Below, piece after piece: positions 34,711-42,583 of a DNA stretch of 64,000 nucleotides. The stretch's first letter is position 1, and each line of letters opens with the position of its first letter. The notes under the pieces were generated by a model. It ran no database searches, had not been told where the DNA came from, and worked only from the letters and a program-made list of their open reading frames with translations. A program made the translations under genes and the position numbers. This DNA is from DASRLE01 sp963825315 (GTDB taxonomy: Bacteria; Verrucomicrobiota; Verrucomicrobiia; Limisphaerales; Palsa-1400), in contig CAWGST010000002.1 in the NCBI GenBank assembly GCA_963825315.1, positions 62,001 to 126,000 on the forward strand. Reading direction: 5' to 3'.

Positions 34711-34963
34711 TAACTGTCAACACACTCTGCGCCAGCCGGCCCCCGGTATCAATTACAATGCATCGCGATTTTTGGAGTCGAGGCGCCTGGCAGTGCAGGC
34801 CTGCAGGCGTCAATGATAACCGCGCCATTCATCTGGATTTTAAGTTGGTATCTCCAGCCGATTTATCGTCCACCTGACGGTTTGTTCCCCGTGCTTTTTT
34901 GCGCTTGTCAATCGGCGCGCGCCGTCTATGCTGGCATTCAATAAAATTCGTTCCAGGAAAAAT

Positions 34964-36184
34964 ATGAATAGAATTATCACCATCCTATCGGGCCTTGCGT
35001 TCATCACTCTGGCGGCTCCGGCCGGGGCGCAGGATTGGCCGCAGTGGCGCGGGGCCAATCGAGATGCAAAAGTCGCCGGCTTTGCCGCGCCCAAGAGCTG
35101 GCCGGAGCAATTGCATCAGAAATGGAAAACCGAAGTGGGCGAGGCTGATGCCACTCCTGCCCTGGTCGGCGACAGGTTGTATGTCTTTTCGCGCCAGGAA
35201 ACAGATGAAGTGACTCAATGCCTGGATGCCGCCACCGGAAAACAAATCTGGATGGACAAATACACCGCCAAGGCCGCGACCGGGCCGGCCGGGCAGCATC
35301 CCGGACCGCGCAGCTCACCCACGGTGGGGGAAGGCAAAGTGGTTACGCTCGGGGTGCGCGGCGTCTTGTCCTGCCTGGATGCCGCCACCGGCAAGATCAT
35401 CTGGCGCAAAAATGATTTTCCCGGCTGGCCCAAATTCTTCACCGCAATGTCGCCCATAATCGTCCATGGCTTGTGCGTGGCGCATCTGGGCGGGGACACC
35501 AACAGCGCCATCGTCGCTTACGATCTCAAGAGCGGCAGCCAAAAGTGGCAATGGACCGGCGATGGCCCGGCCTATGATTCCCCGGTGCTGTTGAAATTGG
35601 GCCATGCCAGATTCATCGTGTTGCAAACGGACAAGAGAATTGTGGCCATTAACGCGGCCGATGGAAAACTCGCCTGGCAGACGGACTTCGCGCCAAAGGG
35701 CATGGCCCAAAACACAGCCACGCCCATCGTGGACGGCCAAACATTGATCTACACCGGCGCGGGCCGCGGGACGGTGGCCGTGAAACTTGAGAAGACGGGC
35801 GACACCATCACGGCCAAGCCACTGTGGAGCAACCCCGACTTGGCGCCGCGATTTGCCTCGCCGGTGCTGAAAGACGGCCTGCTCTATGGCTTGTCGCAAA
35901 AGGGACAATTCTACTGCATCAACGCGCAAACCGGCAAGACCGCCTGGGTTGAGACCGGGGACGGACGCGGAGGCGGCTTCGGCTCCATCGTCAATGCCGG
36001 CCCGGTCTTGATGGCCTTGACGCCCAAATCTCAACTCATCATTTTCCAGCCGACCGACAAGGAATACACCCAAGTCGCCAGCATCAAGGTGGCGGACACC
36101 CCGGCCTACGGCTACCCGGTGGTGGCGGGCAAACGGATTTTTGTGGAGGACCAGGATTCCGTCACGCTCTGGACTTTGGAATAG
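34964..36184 (+). CDS. exported PQQ-like beta-propeller protein
   Basis: A 406-residue secreted protein. The ATG at 34964 has AGGAAA five bases before it and begins a signal peptide (MNRIITILSGLAFITLAAPA). The rest is a beta-propeller of PQQ_2 type: repeated blades with CLDAATGKQIWMDKYT, CLDAATGKIIWRKNDF, AINAADGKLAWQTDF and CINAQTGKTAWVETG. The N-terminal QDWPQWRGANRDAKVAGF is typical of the large PQQ-like families of Verrucomicrobia and Planctomycetes. Such proteins act in the periplasm or outside; whether this one is a quinoprotein enzyme or a binding scaffold is not clear, since no catalytic partner is visible. Confidence 0.85.
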   Translation: MNRIITILSGLAFITLAAPAGAQDWPQWRGANRDAKVAGFAAPKSWPEQLHQKWKTEVGEADATPALVGDRLYVFSRQETDEVTQCLDAATGKQIWMDKYTAKAATGPAGQHPGPRSSPTVGEGKVVTLGVRGVLSCLDAATGKIIWRKNDFPGWPKFFTAMSPIIVHGLCVAHLGGDTNSAIVAYDLKSGSQKWQWTGDGPAYDSPVLLKLGHARFIVLQTDKRIVAINAADGKLAWQTDFAPKGMAQNTATPIVDGQTLIYTGAGRGTVAVKLEKTGDTITAKPLWSNPDLAPRFASPVLKDGLLYGLSQKGQFYCINAQTGKTAWVETGDGRGGGFGSIVNAGPVLMALTPKSQLIIFQPTDKEYTQVASIKVADTPAYGYPVVAGKRIFVEDQDSVTLWTLE

Positions 36185-36505
36185 TGCGCTTCCTTCCGGA
36201 TCCTAATCCTAATCTTAATCTTAATCCCAATCTTTGCTTCATGGTCTTCGTGGTCAGCCTCCGCGCCGCGCCGTAACCGGTCAGTTTTGGGTGGGCAGGG
36301 AAGCGGCGTGGCTGCGCTGCTGCACGATCTGCATTTGTTGATGAATGGCGATTTTCCGTGTCACCGGATCCGGGTTTGTTCTCCTGAAAAAGTCCGGAGT
36401 TCGCGTTTTTCGAGTCTTTCGTGGTTTACCCGCTTTTCTTTAACCATTCATGGCATCCGTGAAATCAGTGCAATCCGTGGTGAAAAGTCCCGTCTTTTTT
36501 GGCGC

Positions 36506-36529
36506 TTGTCAAGAATACATACTTGACAA
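36506..36529. promoter_or_regulatory. eight-base dyad TTGTCAAG ... CTTGACAA
   Basis: A perfect inverted repeat with an eight-base AT-rich centre (AATACATA). The arms resemble -35 boxes and the dyad has the spacing of a dimeric-repressor operator, but no start codon follows nearby on either strand. Confidence 0.3.
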
Positions 36530-36680
36530 CAAGGCCCACGACACCCGTTTCGGCCAATGTTTACGGGGGTTTCGTGTTATAAAAAAAGTCCCCACCATGG
36601 CCTGTACAAATTCCGCATTTTGTGCAATAATGCGCCATGAGCACGCTGTGTCGCGCAAAATGGAAGCGTCAGAATGTCAG

Positions 36681-36788
36681 TGGAGCGCGACCGTCCCGGT
36701 CGCTGGGCGGCGCGTCTCGCGCCGCTCTTCCGGACAAATATGCGTTTGGCAGGACGCCAAACACGGCGCGCGAGACGCACGCGCTCCC
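36681..36788. repeat. REP-like element, copy 1
   Basis: It opens TGGAGCGCGACCGTCCCGGT, continues through GGCGGCGCGTCTCGCGCCGC, and closes with GCGCGAGACGCACGCGCTCC, which is an inverted relative of the opening. The two ends form a composite palindrome. A partial second copy is at 36914-36970. Confidence 0.65.
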
Positions 36789-36827
36789 AACCCGTTCTGC
36801 CTTTCTGAAATGGGTTAAAGGAGACCG

Positions 36828-36912
36828 CAAAATTTCGGTTAATCCGAAAATTTTCGGAAATATTTCCGAAAAACAGCCCTTTTCCGAAAAAATTTCGGAT
36901 TATTTTTTTCGG
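36828..36912. repeat. cluster of TTTCGGA / TCCGAAA palindromes
   Basis: Within 85 bases the motif TCCGAAA or its complement recurs about eight times, including the perfect 16-base palindrome TCCGAAAATTTTCGGA at 36843-36858 and a second dyad CCGAAAAAATTTCGG at about 36884-36898. It lies between the two REP-like copies. Confidence 0.6.
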
Positions 36913-36913
36913 C

Positions 36914-36970
36914 TGGAGCAACCGTCTTGGTCGCTGTGCGGGGCGTCTCGCGCCGCACTTCCGGGCAAAG
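36914..36970. repeat. REP-like element, copy 2 (partial)
   Basis: TGGAGCAACCGTCTTGGTCG and GGGGCGTCTCGCGCCGCACT repeat the first half of the copy at 36681 with a few changes; the inverted second half is missing. Confidence 0.6.
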
Positions 36971-37447
36971 GCGGGTCACCCATTAGTGCGGTTTGTCAAC
37001 AGGCAAAACGCTTCTGTCCTCAATTTTTCATCGAGTTTCTCCAATCTGCCGCCATTTTTTTAAAAGCCGCATTCGAGCCTTTCATTTCTTTCTCCTGATT
37101 CAGACCGCTTAAAAGCAATCCGTCAGTCACCCATCCGGATCTAGCGCGCTCTGTGGCCGTCATTATTTTAACGGCCATCTCCCACCATCCGCCCGCGCGC
37201 CCAACTCGTTGCCGAGTCCAGAAAACGTTCAGTGCCGGGCCGTGTTCATTCAATTCCGTAGAACTGTGGGTTCCGGGCCTCAAAGGAGACCCAGTCCAAC
37301 CTCAAGCTGATTCACGGCACGGTCGAATCGCCTTTAAATTATCCTGGCAACCTTTTAGCTCAGCGGGAAAGCGGCCGCCGCCAATCAAACCACAGGGCTT
37401 TTCGCCAACCCCTTTCGCAAGCTGGCGACCGCTCTCCCTAAATTCGT

Positions 37448-38653
37448 TCAGCCTGACCGCGCCGTGCTCTGGGCCGGGCCGGGCGAGCGGCGGCGACGGC
37501 CTTCCGAACCACCGTTCGCGTCGCCGCCGGTCGCCACGCGTAACGGACTCGCCCCGGCCCGGCCCAGAGGCGCGCCCGCGACCTCCGAATCACGGGTTTT
37601 CTTTTCCACCACCAAAATCCCGCCCGTCTGGCCCGGAAACATCCGCGCCGCATCGTAAGGCTTTCCCTGGATCAGGATGTGCCAGGCCGCCTTGGCCAGC
37701 TTGCAGGCCAGCGCCTTGGTTGCCACCATCCGGTTGGTTTGCGCCTGCTTGCGATCAAAGAAGGAGCGACACGGGCCATCATGCCGCCGGGCGAAATTGG
37801 CCGCTTCCACAAAAGCCCAGGACAAAAATTTATTGCCGCACTTCTGATTGTTTTCCCCCTTCTTCTTCCCATTGGAAATGCGCCGTGAATCCACACACCG
37901 GCAGTAGCTGGCGTAGTTTCCCGCGCTGGCAAAACGCTGCGGCTCCGCCGTTTCCAACAGAATGGTCAGCCCTAAAATCCTGCCCACCCCAGGCAGGCTT
38001 TGCAGTCCCTGGTAAGACGGCAAGTCCGAGACGTTTTTCAGCGCTGCCTTCTCCACTTTGTCAATACTCGTCTGGAAGTGCTGCAACAACTGCACCTGCA
38101 CCCCGGCAATCAATCGATCGGATGGATCGTCGAACAACCCGCCCGCCTCCTCCGGCGCCAGCGCCTTGAGCCTGCCCGTCGCCAGGTCCTGGCCGGTGAC
38201 GCGCGTATGCAAACTTTTCACGCTCAACAACAGGCTGGTCCGCTGGCTCACCAGTCTCATCCGCCGCCGCAACAAATCGCGCACCGCGCGCCATTTGCGC
38301 TCACAAATATGACCGGTTGGCAAAATCTCCAGGCGCAGCAATTCCGCCAGGAAAAAAGCGTCCGAGCGGTCATCGGCGTGCTTGAGTCCGTTGTATTGCT
38401 GTATCTTGGCCGGATTGGCCAGCCGCACCTCATAGCCGGCATCTTGCAGCCCGTCCACCAACCAATACCAGTTATAGGTCGATTCCACCGCGATACATTT
38501 CAGTTGTTTGCGCCACGGCTTGAGCGCTTCCAGCACCAGCGCCAGGTCGCAAGGCAGTTTCTTCTCAAACAAGCGCTTGCCCCTTTGGTCCACTATCCCG
38601 CAAAACAAGTTGTTGCTATGCAGGTCAATTCCAGCCATTAATTTCTGCGTCAT
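37448..38653 (-). CDS. IS110-family transposase (DEDD recombinase)
   Basis: A 401-residue IS110-family recombinase. The RuvC-like DEDD residues are visible: Asp in AGIDLHSNNLF, Glu in IAVESTYNWYWL, and the Asp pair in KHADDRSDAFFLAELL. The Tnp20 domain follows with YQGLQSLPGVGRILGLTILLE, and FASAGNYASYCRCVDSRRIS. The ATG at 38653 is preceded by AAAGGAAA; a longer frame from 38695 has no such site. The last 55 residues are Arg/Gly/Ala-rich and atypical, so the 3' end may be a read-through into flanking GC-rich DNA. IS110 enzymes are guided by a bridge (seek) RNA coded in the element's own non-coding end. Confidence 0.88.
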   Translation of the reverse strand: MTQKLMAGIDLHSNNLFCGIVDQRGKRLFEKKLPCDLALVLEALKPWRKQLKCIAVESTYNWYWLVDGLQDAGYEVRLANPAKIQQYNGLKHADDRSDAFFLAELLRLEILPTGHICERKWRAVRDLLRRRMRLVSQRTSLLLSVKSLHTRVTGQDLATGRLKALAPEEAGGLFDDPSDRLIAGVQVQLLQHFQTSIDKVEKAALKNVSDLPSYQGLQSLPGVGRILGLTILLETAEPQRFASAGNYASYCRCVDSRRISNGKKKGENNQKCGNKFLSWAFVEAANFARRHDGPCRSFFDRKQAQTNRMVATKALACKLAKAAWHILIQGKPYDAARMFPGQTGGILVVEKKTRDSEVAGAPLGRAGASPLRVATGGDANGGSEGRRRRSPGPAQSTARSG

Positions 38654-38938
38654 ACGGTTTCCTTTCGGTTCGTTGTTTTTGTTTCCTACGGACACAACGT
38701 TTTACCGGGAGGAAACCTTCCTCCGCCAGCCGCACTTAATGTTTATCAAACCCAGCCAAACCGATGCGGCTGGCCAATCTGCCGTATAATTTATATGCAA
38801 ATACTTTATAATGAATGATTTGCAAAAAAAACTGGCTCTCCGTGCGGTCAAGCCCAGTCAAACCCAGTCAAAGTGAATCAAACCGATATGAGGTCAAAAT
38901 GGGTGGCCACTGAAGATGTAAAGAATTTCGACAGCCCC
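38654..38938 (-). ncRNA. candidate IS110 bridge-RNA region
   Basis: This is the non-coding leader between prfC and the transposase. It contains a hairpin (GGAGGAA/TTCCTCC at 38708-38724) and a larger stem-loop (CCAGCCGCA at 38726-38734 with TGCGGCTGG at 38765-38773) whose 30-base loop holds two 10-base units, ATCAAACCCA and GCCAAACCGA. Four related units stand in tandem at 38847-38886. Bridge RNAs of the IS110 group are coded just upstream of the transposase and carry guide loops. That this leader is one is inference. Confidence 0.4.
38847..38886. repeat. four tandem 10-base units
   Basis: GTCAAGCCCA, GTCAAACCCA, GTCAAAGTGA and ATCAAACCGA follow without gaps. Two more relatives lie in the stem-loop at 38745-38764. 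Confidence 0.75.
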
Positions 38939-40591
38939 CTAATTCCTCAGCCGGCCGATGGGCAGGCTGGACAGGACCGCCTTGGGATTGGTTTGACTGA
39001 AATAATTCGCCGACCAGTCGTTGGCAAACAGGACGACGGGATTTTGTCCCATGTCATAGGCCAGGCGCGCGCCGGTCGGCAGCGAGAGCGCATCCAGGTC
39101 CGGCTCGGTGAACTGCGCCGGCAGCCAGCGCACCACCGTCCAGGGCGCGGCTTCCAAACGCGACGGCGCGCCGTATTCGCTTTCGAGCCGGTACTGCACC
39201 ACTTCAAATTGCAGCGGACCCACCGCCGCCAGGAGCGGCACTTTGGCCGTCGAATCCCGCAATTGCAGCACCTGGATGACCCCCTCCTGCAAAAGTTGGT
39301 CCAGGCCGGTGCGGAATTGCTTGAACTTCGCCGTGTTCGGATTGTGCAGATAGGCGAAGGCTTCCGGGGTAAAACGCGGGATTTCCTTGTAGGAAATGTT
39401 GCGGTCCGTCGTCAGGGTGTCGCCTATGCCAAAATCGGAATGGCCGACCAGGCCGATAATGTCGCCGGGGTAAGCCTCGTTCACCACTTCGCGTTCGTTG
39501 CCAAAGAGTTTGTGCGAACTGGACAGCCGGACTTTTTTCTCGGTGCGCGGATGAATCACCGTCATGTCCCGCTCGAATTTGCCCGAGCAGACGCGGACAA
39601 ACGCGATGCGGTCGCGATGTTTCGGGTCCATGTTCGCCTGGATTTTGAAAATGAAGCCGGAAAATTCGGCATGTTCCGGCGATATTTGCGCCCCGGCCAT
39701 GAGGCGCGGCTTGGGCGGCGGCGAATGTTTCAGAAAACCGTCCAGCAACAATTGGACGCCAAAATTATTGACGCCGCTGCCAAAGAAAACCGGCGTGGTT
39801 TTGCCCGCCAGCACCGCCGCATCGTCAAAAATTTCCCCGGCCGAATCGAGCATGGCCAATTCCTCCGAGACTTTGGCAAAAGTCTCGTCGGACAACCGCC
39901 CGCGAATGACCGGGTCGCCCAGGCTGCCGATGGAAACCGGGGCGCGGAACTGCCCGCCCGCCGTGCGTTCGAAAAGATAGACCTGCCGCGTTTGGCGATC
40001 ATGGACGCCCTGAAACTCGAAGCCATTGCCGATCGGCCAATTGACCGGAAAGGCCCCGATGCCGAGCACGCGCTCCAGTTCGTCCAGCAGCGCCAGCGGC
40101 TCGCGCGTGGGGCGGTCGCATTTGTTCATGAAGGTGAAAATCGGCACGTCGCGCTGCCGGCACACTTCGAACAGTTTGAGCGTCTGCGCTTCGATCCCCT
40201 TGCCCGCATCAATCACCATGACCACGGCATCAACGGCCGTCAGCACGCGGTAAGTGTCCTCGGAAAAATCCTTATGGCCCGGAGTGTCCAGCAGATTAAT
40301 GCGATAGCCGTCGTAATCGAACTGCAGCACGGTCGAGCTGATGGAAATGCCGCGCTTGCGCTCCAATTCCATCCAATCCGAAGCGGTGGCGCGTTGATTT
40401 TTGCGGGCCGTGACCGAGCCGGCCAACTGCACCGCGCCGCCGTAAAGCAGGAGCTTCTCCGTCAACGTCGTTTTGCCGGCGTCCGGATGCGAGATGATGG
40501 CGAATGTGCGCCGCTTTTGGATTTCCTTGGCAATCTCCACAAGAGTCCGAAAGATAGCACGGATTTGGCGAAGGACAAGGGGGCTTGACAT
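38939..40591 (-). CDS. prfC: peptide chain release factor 3
   Basis: RF3 (550 residues) is the GTPase that recycles RF1 and RF2 after termination. Motifs: SHPDAGKTTLTEKLLLYGGA for G1, RGISISSTVLQFDYDG for the switch, DTPGHKDFSEDTYR for G3, NKCDRPTREPLALLDEL for G4, then domains II and III with the C-terminal LLAAVGPLQFEVVQYRLESE and TVVRWLPAQF. The protein is about 20 residues longer than typical because of a hydrophobic N-terminal stretch (MSSPLVLRQIRAIFRTLVEI); the true start may be internal. It stands alone, divergent from the GYF_2 gene and upstream of the IS110 element on the same strand. Confidence 0.95.
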   Translation of the reverse strand: MSSPLVLRQIRAIFRTLVEIAKEIQKRRTFAIISHPDAGKTTLTEKLLLYGGAVQLAGSVTARKNQRATASDWMELERKRGISISSTVLQFDYDGYRINLLDTPGHKDFSEDTYRVLTAVDAVVMVIDAGKGIEAQTLKLFEVCRQRDVPIFTFMNKCDRPTREPLALLDELERVLGIGAFPVNWPIGNGFEFQGVHDRQTRQVYLFERTAGGQFRAPVSIGSLGDPVIRGRLSDETFAKVSEELAMLDSAGEIFDDAAVLAGKTTPVFFGSGVNNFGVQLLLDGFLKHSPPPKPRLMAGAQISPEHAEFSGFIFKIQANMDPKHRDRIAFVRVCSGKFERDMTVIHPRTEKKVRLSSSHKLFGNEREVVNEAYPGDIIGLVGHSDFGIGDTLTTDRNISYKEIPRFTPEAFAYLHNPNTAKFKQFRTGLDQLLQEGVIQVLQLRDSTAKVPLLAAVGPLQFEVVQYRLESEYGAPSRLEAAPWTVVRWLPAQFTEPDLDALSLPTGARLAYDMGQNPVVLFANDWSANYFSQTNPKAVLSSLPIGRLRN

Positions 40592-40603
40592 GTTGATGCC
40601 CTC

Positions 40604-41209
40604 ATGGTCGATTCATACAACGTTATCGGTATGTGGCATTATGTCCAAAACGGCCTGGCCTGCGGTCCCATTGACACACCCGCGCTGCAGGCGCTTTTCC
40701 AAAACGGCTCGCTTGGCCCGGATGCCCTCGTTTGGAAACCGGGCCTGCCGGATTGGGTCCCGGCCCGCTCGGTGGCCGGCTTTGTCGCCTCTGTCCCGCC
40801 GGGCGGCGCACCGCCGCCCATTCCTCCCTGGACTCCTCCGCCCAAAGTCCCGGCGGCGCCGATGGACCCGGAGACGCTCGACATTGAGCACAACAAGATT
40901 TTTGCGGTGCTGGCCTACATTGGAATTCTGTTTCTGGTGCCATTGCTGGCCGCGCCGCGCTCCCGCTTTGCGCGCTATCACACCAATCAGGGCATCGTCC
41001 TGTTTCTCTCCATCTTGGTCATTTGGTTTGGCTTGAGCGTGCTGGCCGCCTTTCCCATTGTCAACATTATAATGATTCCCATCGGCGTTCCGGCGGGGTT
41101 TATTCTATCGGCGGGCTGGCTGGTCTTCATGATCATCGGCGTCATTCACGCCGCATCCGGCGAGTGCAAGCCGCTGCCGTGGATCGGCCACTTTCGTTTG
41201 TTGACTTGA
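40604..41209 (+). CDS. GYF_2 and DUF4870 membrane protein
   Basis: A 201-residue protein. The N-terminal 55 residues are a GYF_2 (DUF4339) domain: MWHYVQNGLACGPIDTPALQ and DALVWKPGLPDWVPA. A Pro-rich linker (GAPPPIPPWTPPPK) leads to a DUF4870/Tic20-like membrane part with three helices from about residue 100, including YHTNQGIVLFLSILVIWFGL. The architecture is common in Verrucomicrobia and related phyla; the GYF_2 domain is thought to bind protein partners. The start at 40604 is the first ATG, but an ATG at 40631 immediately before WHYVQNG is possible. It is divergent from prfC, with only 12 bases between starts. Confidence 0.75.
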   Translation: MVDSYNVIGMWHYVQNGLACGPIDTPALQALFQNGSLGPDALVWKPGLPDWVPARSVAGFVASVPPGGAPPPIPPWTPPPKVPAAPMDPETLDIEHNKIFAVLAYIGILFLVPLLAAPRSRFARYHTNQGIVLFLSILVIWFGLSVLAAFPIVNIIMIPIGVPAGFILSAGWLVFMIIGVIHAASGECKPLPWIGHFRLLT

Positions 41210-41223
41210 CCCTGAAACGACCC

Positions 41224-41658
41224 TTACTTGGCGCCTTGTTCGATCCAGGCGCGAATCAAGCCGACTTGCCCTTTGGTCAACGGTTCAATGTGGCCTTTGT
41301 TCTTGGGCGGCGGCATGTAATCATCCGGATCGCCAAGATTCGCCACATCGCCCAACAACGGACTTTTTGCGATGTCTCCGGCCACGACAACCACGCCGTC
41401 CTTGCCGCCTTTTAAAACCGCCTCCAGCGAGTCCAGCCGCAGTCTGCCTTTCGGCTTGGGCGTCTTTGGCCCGTGGCATGGATAACATGATTTTTCGAAA
41501 ATTGGCTGGACGTCAGTCGCGTAGGTCGCGCCTGCTTTGGTCGCAGCCGGTGGCAACCGGCTCGTATCATACGCCGTCTTTTTATCATCAGCCAGGGCGC
41601 AAACGGCAATGAGAGCACATCCGCATACACAACCAACAATCAAGAATTTCGACAACAT
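41224..41658 (-). CDS. small exported cytochrome c, Planctomycete PSCyt1-like
   Basis: A 144-residue protein with a signal peptide (about 1-23) and one haem-binding motif CYPCH at about residues 58-62, in the setting FEKSCYPCHGPKTPKPKGRL. The KGRLRLDSLEAVLKGG and DDYMPPP segments are the marks of the Planctomycete cytochrome c (PSC) domain. The Met of YMPPP may be the sixth haem ligand. It acts in the periplasm in electron transfer; partners are unknown, and no PSD1 or DUF1553 gene, the usual companions, is next to it. It converges on the GYF_2 gene with a gap of 14 bases. Confidence 0.85.
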   Translation of the reverse strand: MLSKFLIVGCVCGCALIAVCALADDKKTAYDTSRLPPAATKAGATYATDVQPIFEKSCYPCHGPKTPKPKGRLRLDSLEAVLKGGKDGVVVVAGDIAKSPLLGDVANLGDPDDYMPPPKNKGHIEPLTKGQVGLIRAWIEQGAK

Positions 41659-41741
41659 GGGGTTATTTATTCAAAAACGACGCCGATCGTCAAAGACTAT
41701 TTGCTTGCCTCCGCCATGGAGCTTTCAAGCACTGCCGGGGT

Positions 41742-42581
41742 TTGCTCTTTGGCCGGTTTCCCTCTACTCTATTCGGAGTGCATAGAATTGCCTTTCAGTT
41801 TGGGGTGTTTACGGTGACTTGGTACGGGATCTTGGTGGCTTCAGGCTTCATGGCGGGCTTGTGGACGGCCAGCCGCCGGGCTTTGCGCAGTAATATCCAC
41901 CCGGAAACCATCTTCGATCTCGGTCCCTGGCTTCTGCTCGGCGTGATTGTGGGCGCCCGGGCTCTTTATGTCGTTTCGTATTGGAAGGAGTCATTTGCCG
42001 GCTGGCCCATTACGGAAATATTCATGGTGCAACATGGCGGCCTGGTTTTTTACGGCGGCCTGATCGGCGCTTCTTTGGCTTGTGTCTTGTTCGCCTGGCG
42101 CAGACATCTTCCTCTGTGGCGATTGGCTGATGTTCTCGCGCCGAGCATCGCCCTTGGCAGTTTCTTTGGACGCTGGGGCTGCCTGACCTATGGCTGTTGC
42201 TATGGCCGTCCCACCACGCTGCCGTGGGGCATTCGATTTCCTTATGGCCACGAGACTTATCCCAATTACGTCCATCCCACGGAGATTTATGATGCGCTTT
42301 TGAACCTGACGTTATACGTCTTCCTGGCGTGGCTCTATCGCCGCAAAAAATTCGACGGTCAGGTGTTTGCCCTTTATTTGATCGGTTATGCTGTGTTCCG
42401 GTCTTTCGTGGAAATTTTTCGCGGCGATTACACGCCGGTCCACTATTGGGGCTGGCTCACTCCCGGGCAATTGTTGAGCATCGGCATCATCGCGGCGGGC
42501 GTGATCCTGCTCTGGAAGCTTCCGCGAAGAAAGATCGAGATGCACGACGTCGTCAAAGCGACCGTGGCCCACAAAGCGTAG
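41742..42581 (+). CDS. lgt: prolipoprotein diacylglyceryl transferase
   Basis: Lgt (279 residues) adds diacylglycerol to the lipobox Cys of prolipoproteins in the inner membrane. Seven hydrophobic helices are visible with the family motifs TWYGILVASGFMAGLW, GARALYVVSYW, MVQHGGLVFYGGLIG (the essential His), SFFGRWGCLTYGCCYGRPTT in the position of the usual GRxGNFxN signature, and HPTEIYDALLNL. The Cys-rich variant of the signature replaces Asn-Phe and is notable. miaA starts two bases after the stop. Lipoprotein genes here, such as that at 34321-34710, would be substrates. Confidence 0.92.
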   Translation: MLFGRFPSTLFGVHRIAFQFGVFTVTWYGILVASGFMAGLWTASRRALRSNIHPETIFDLGPWLLLGVIVGARALYVVSYWKESFAGWPITEIFMVQHGGLVFYGGLIGASLACVLFAWRRHLPLWRLADVLAPSIALGSFFGRWGCLTYGCCYGRPTTLPWGIRFPYGHETYPNYVHPTEIYDALLNLTLYVFLAWLYRRKKFDGQVFALYLIGYAVFRSFVEIFRGDYTPVHYWGWLTPGQLLSIGIIAAGVILLWKLPRRKIEMHDVVKATVAHKA

Positions 42582-42583
42582 AG

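Larger units (their letters stand above)
36185..37447. other. 1.26 kb gene-poor, repeat-rich stretch
   Basis: No frame on either strand looks coding. It holds six-base tandem repeats (CCTAAT/CTTAAT units at about 36203-36233), an eight-base dyad (36506-36529), two copies of a GC-rich REP-like element (36681-36788 and 36914-36970), a cluster of TTTCGGA/TCCGAAA palindromes (36828-36912) and, close to the IS110 transposase, a stretch that may be the right end of that element (37100-37447). The last part has a hairpin TGGCCGT / ACGGCCA at 37154-37177. Confidence 0.6.
37100..38938 (-). mobile_element. IS110-family insertion element (ends approximate)
   Basis: The element comprises the transposase gene at 37448-38653, a 285-base structured leader on its 5' side bounded by the end of prfC, and up to about 350 bases of non-coding DNA on its 3' side. 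IS110 elements usually lack clear terminal inverted repeats and target duplications, and I found none, so both ends are estimates. REP-like palindromes lie just beyond its 3' side, and IS110/IS1111 elements are known to insert in such repeats. Confidence 0.6.

Noticed and set aside
37350..37420. A tRNA-like run TTTTAGCTCAGCGGGAAAGC near the IS110 element
   Set aside because: It resembles a D-arm, but no anticodon arm and no GGTTCGAATCC-type T-arm follow, and the acceptor stem cannot be closed.
38840..38890. CRISPR-like tandem repeats next to the IS110 element
   Set aside because: The units are 10 bases and contiguous with no spacers; no cas gene is present anywhere in the window.
38873..40588. 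A 571-codon plus-strand frame opposite prfC
   Set aside because: prfC is certain on the minus strand; the opposite frame has no recognisable domain.
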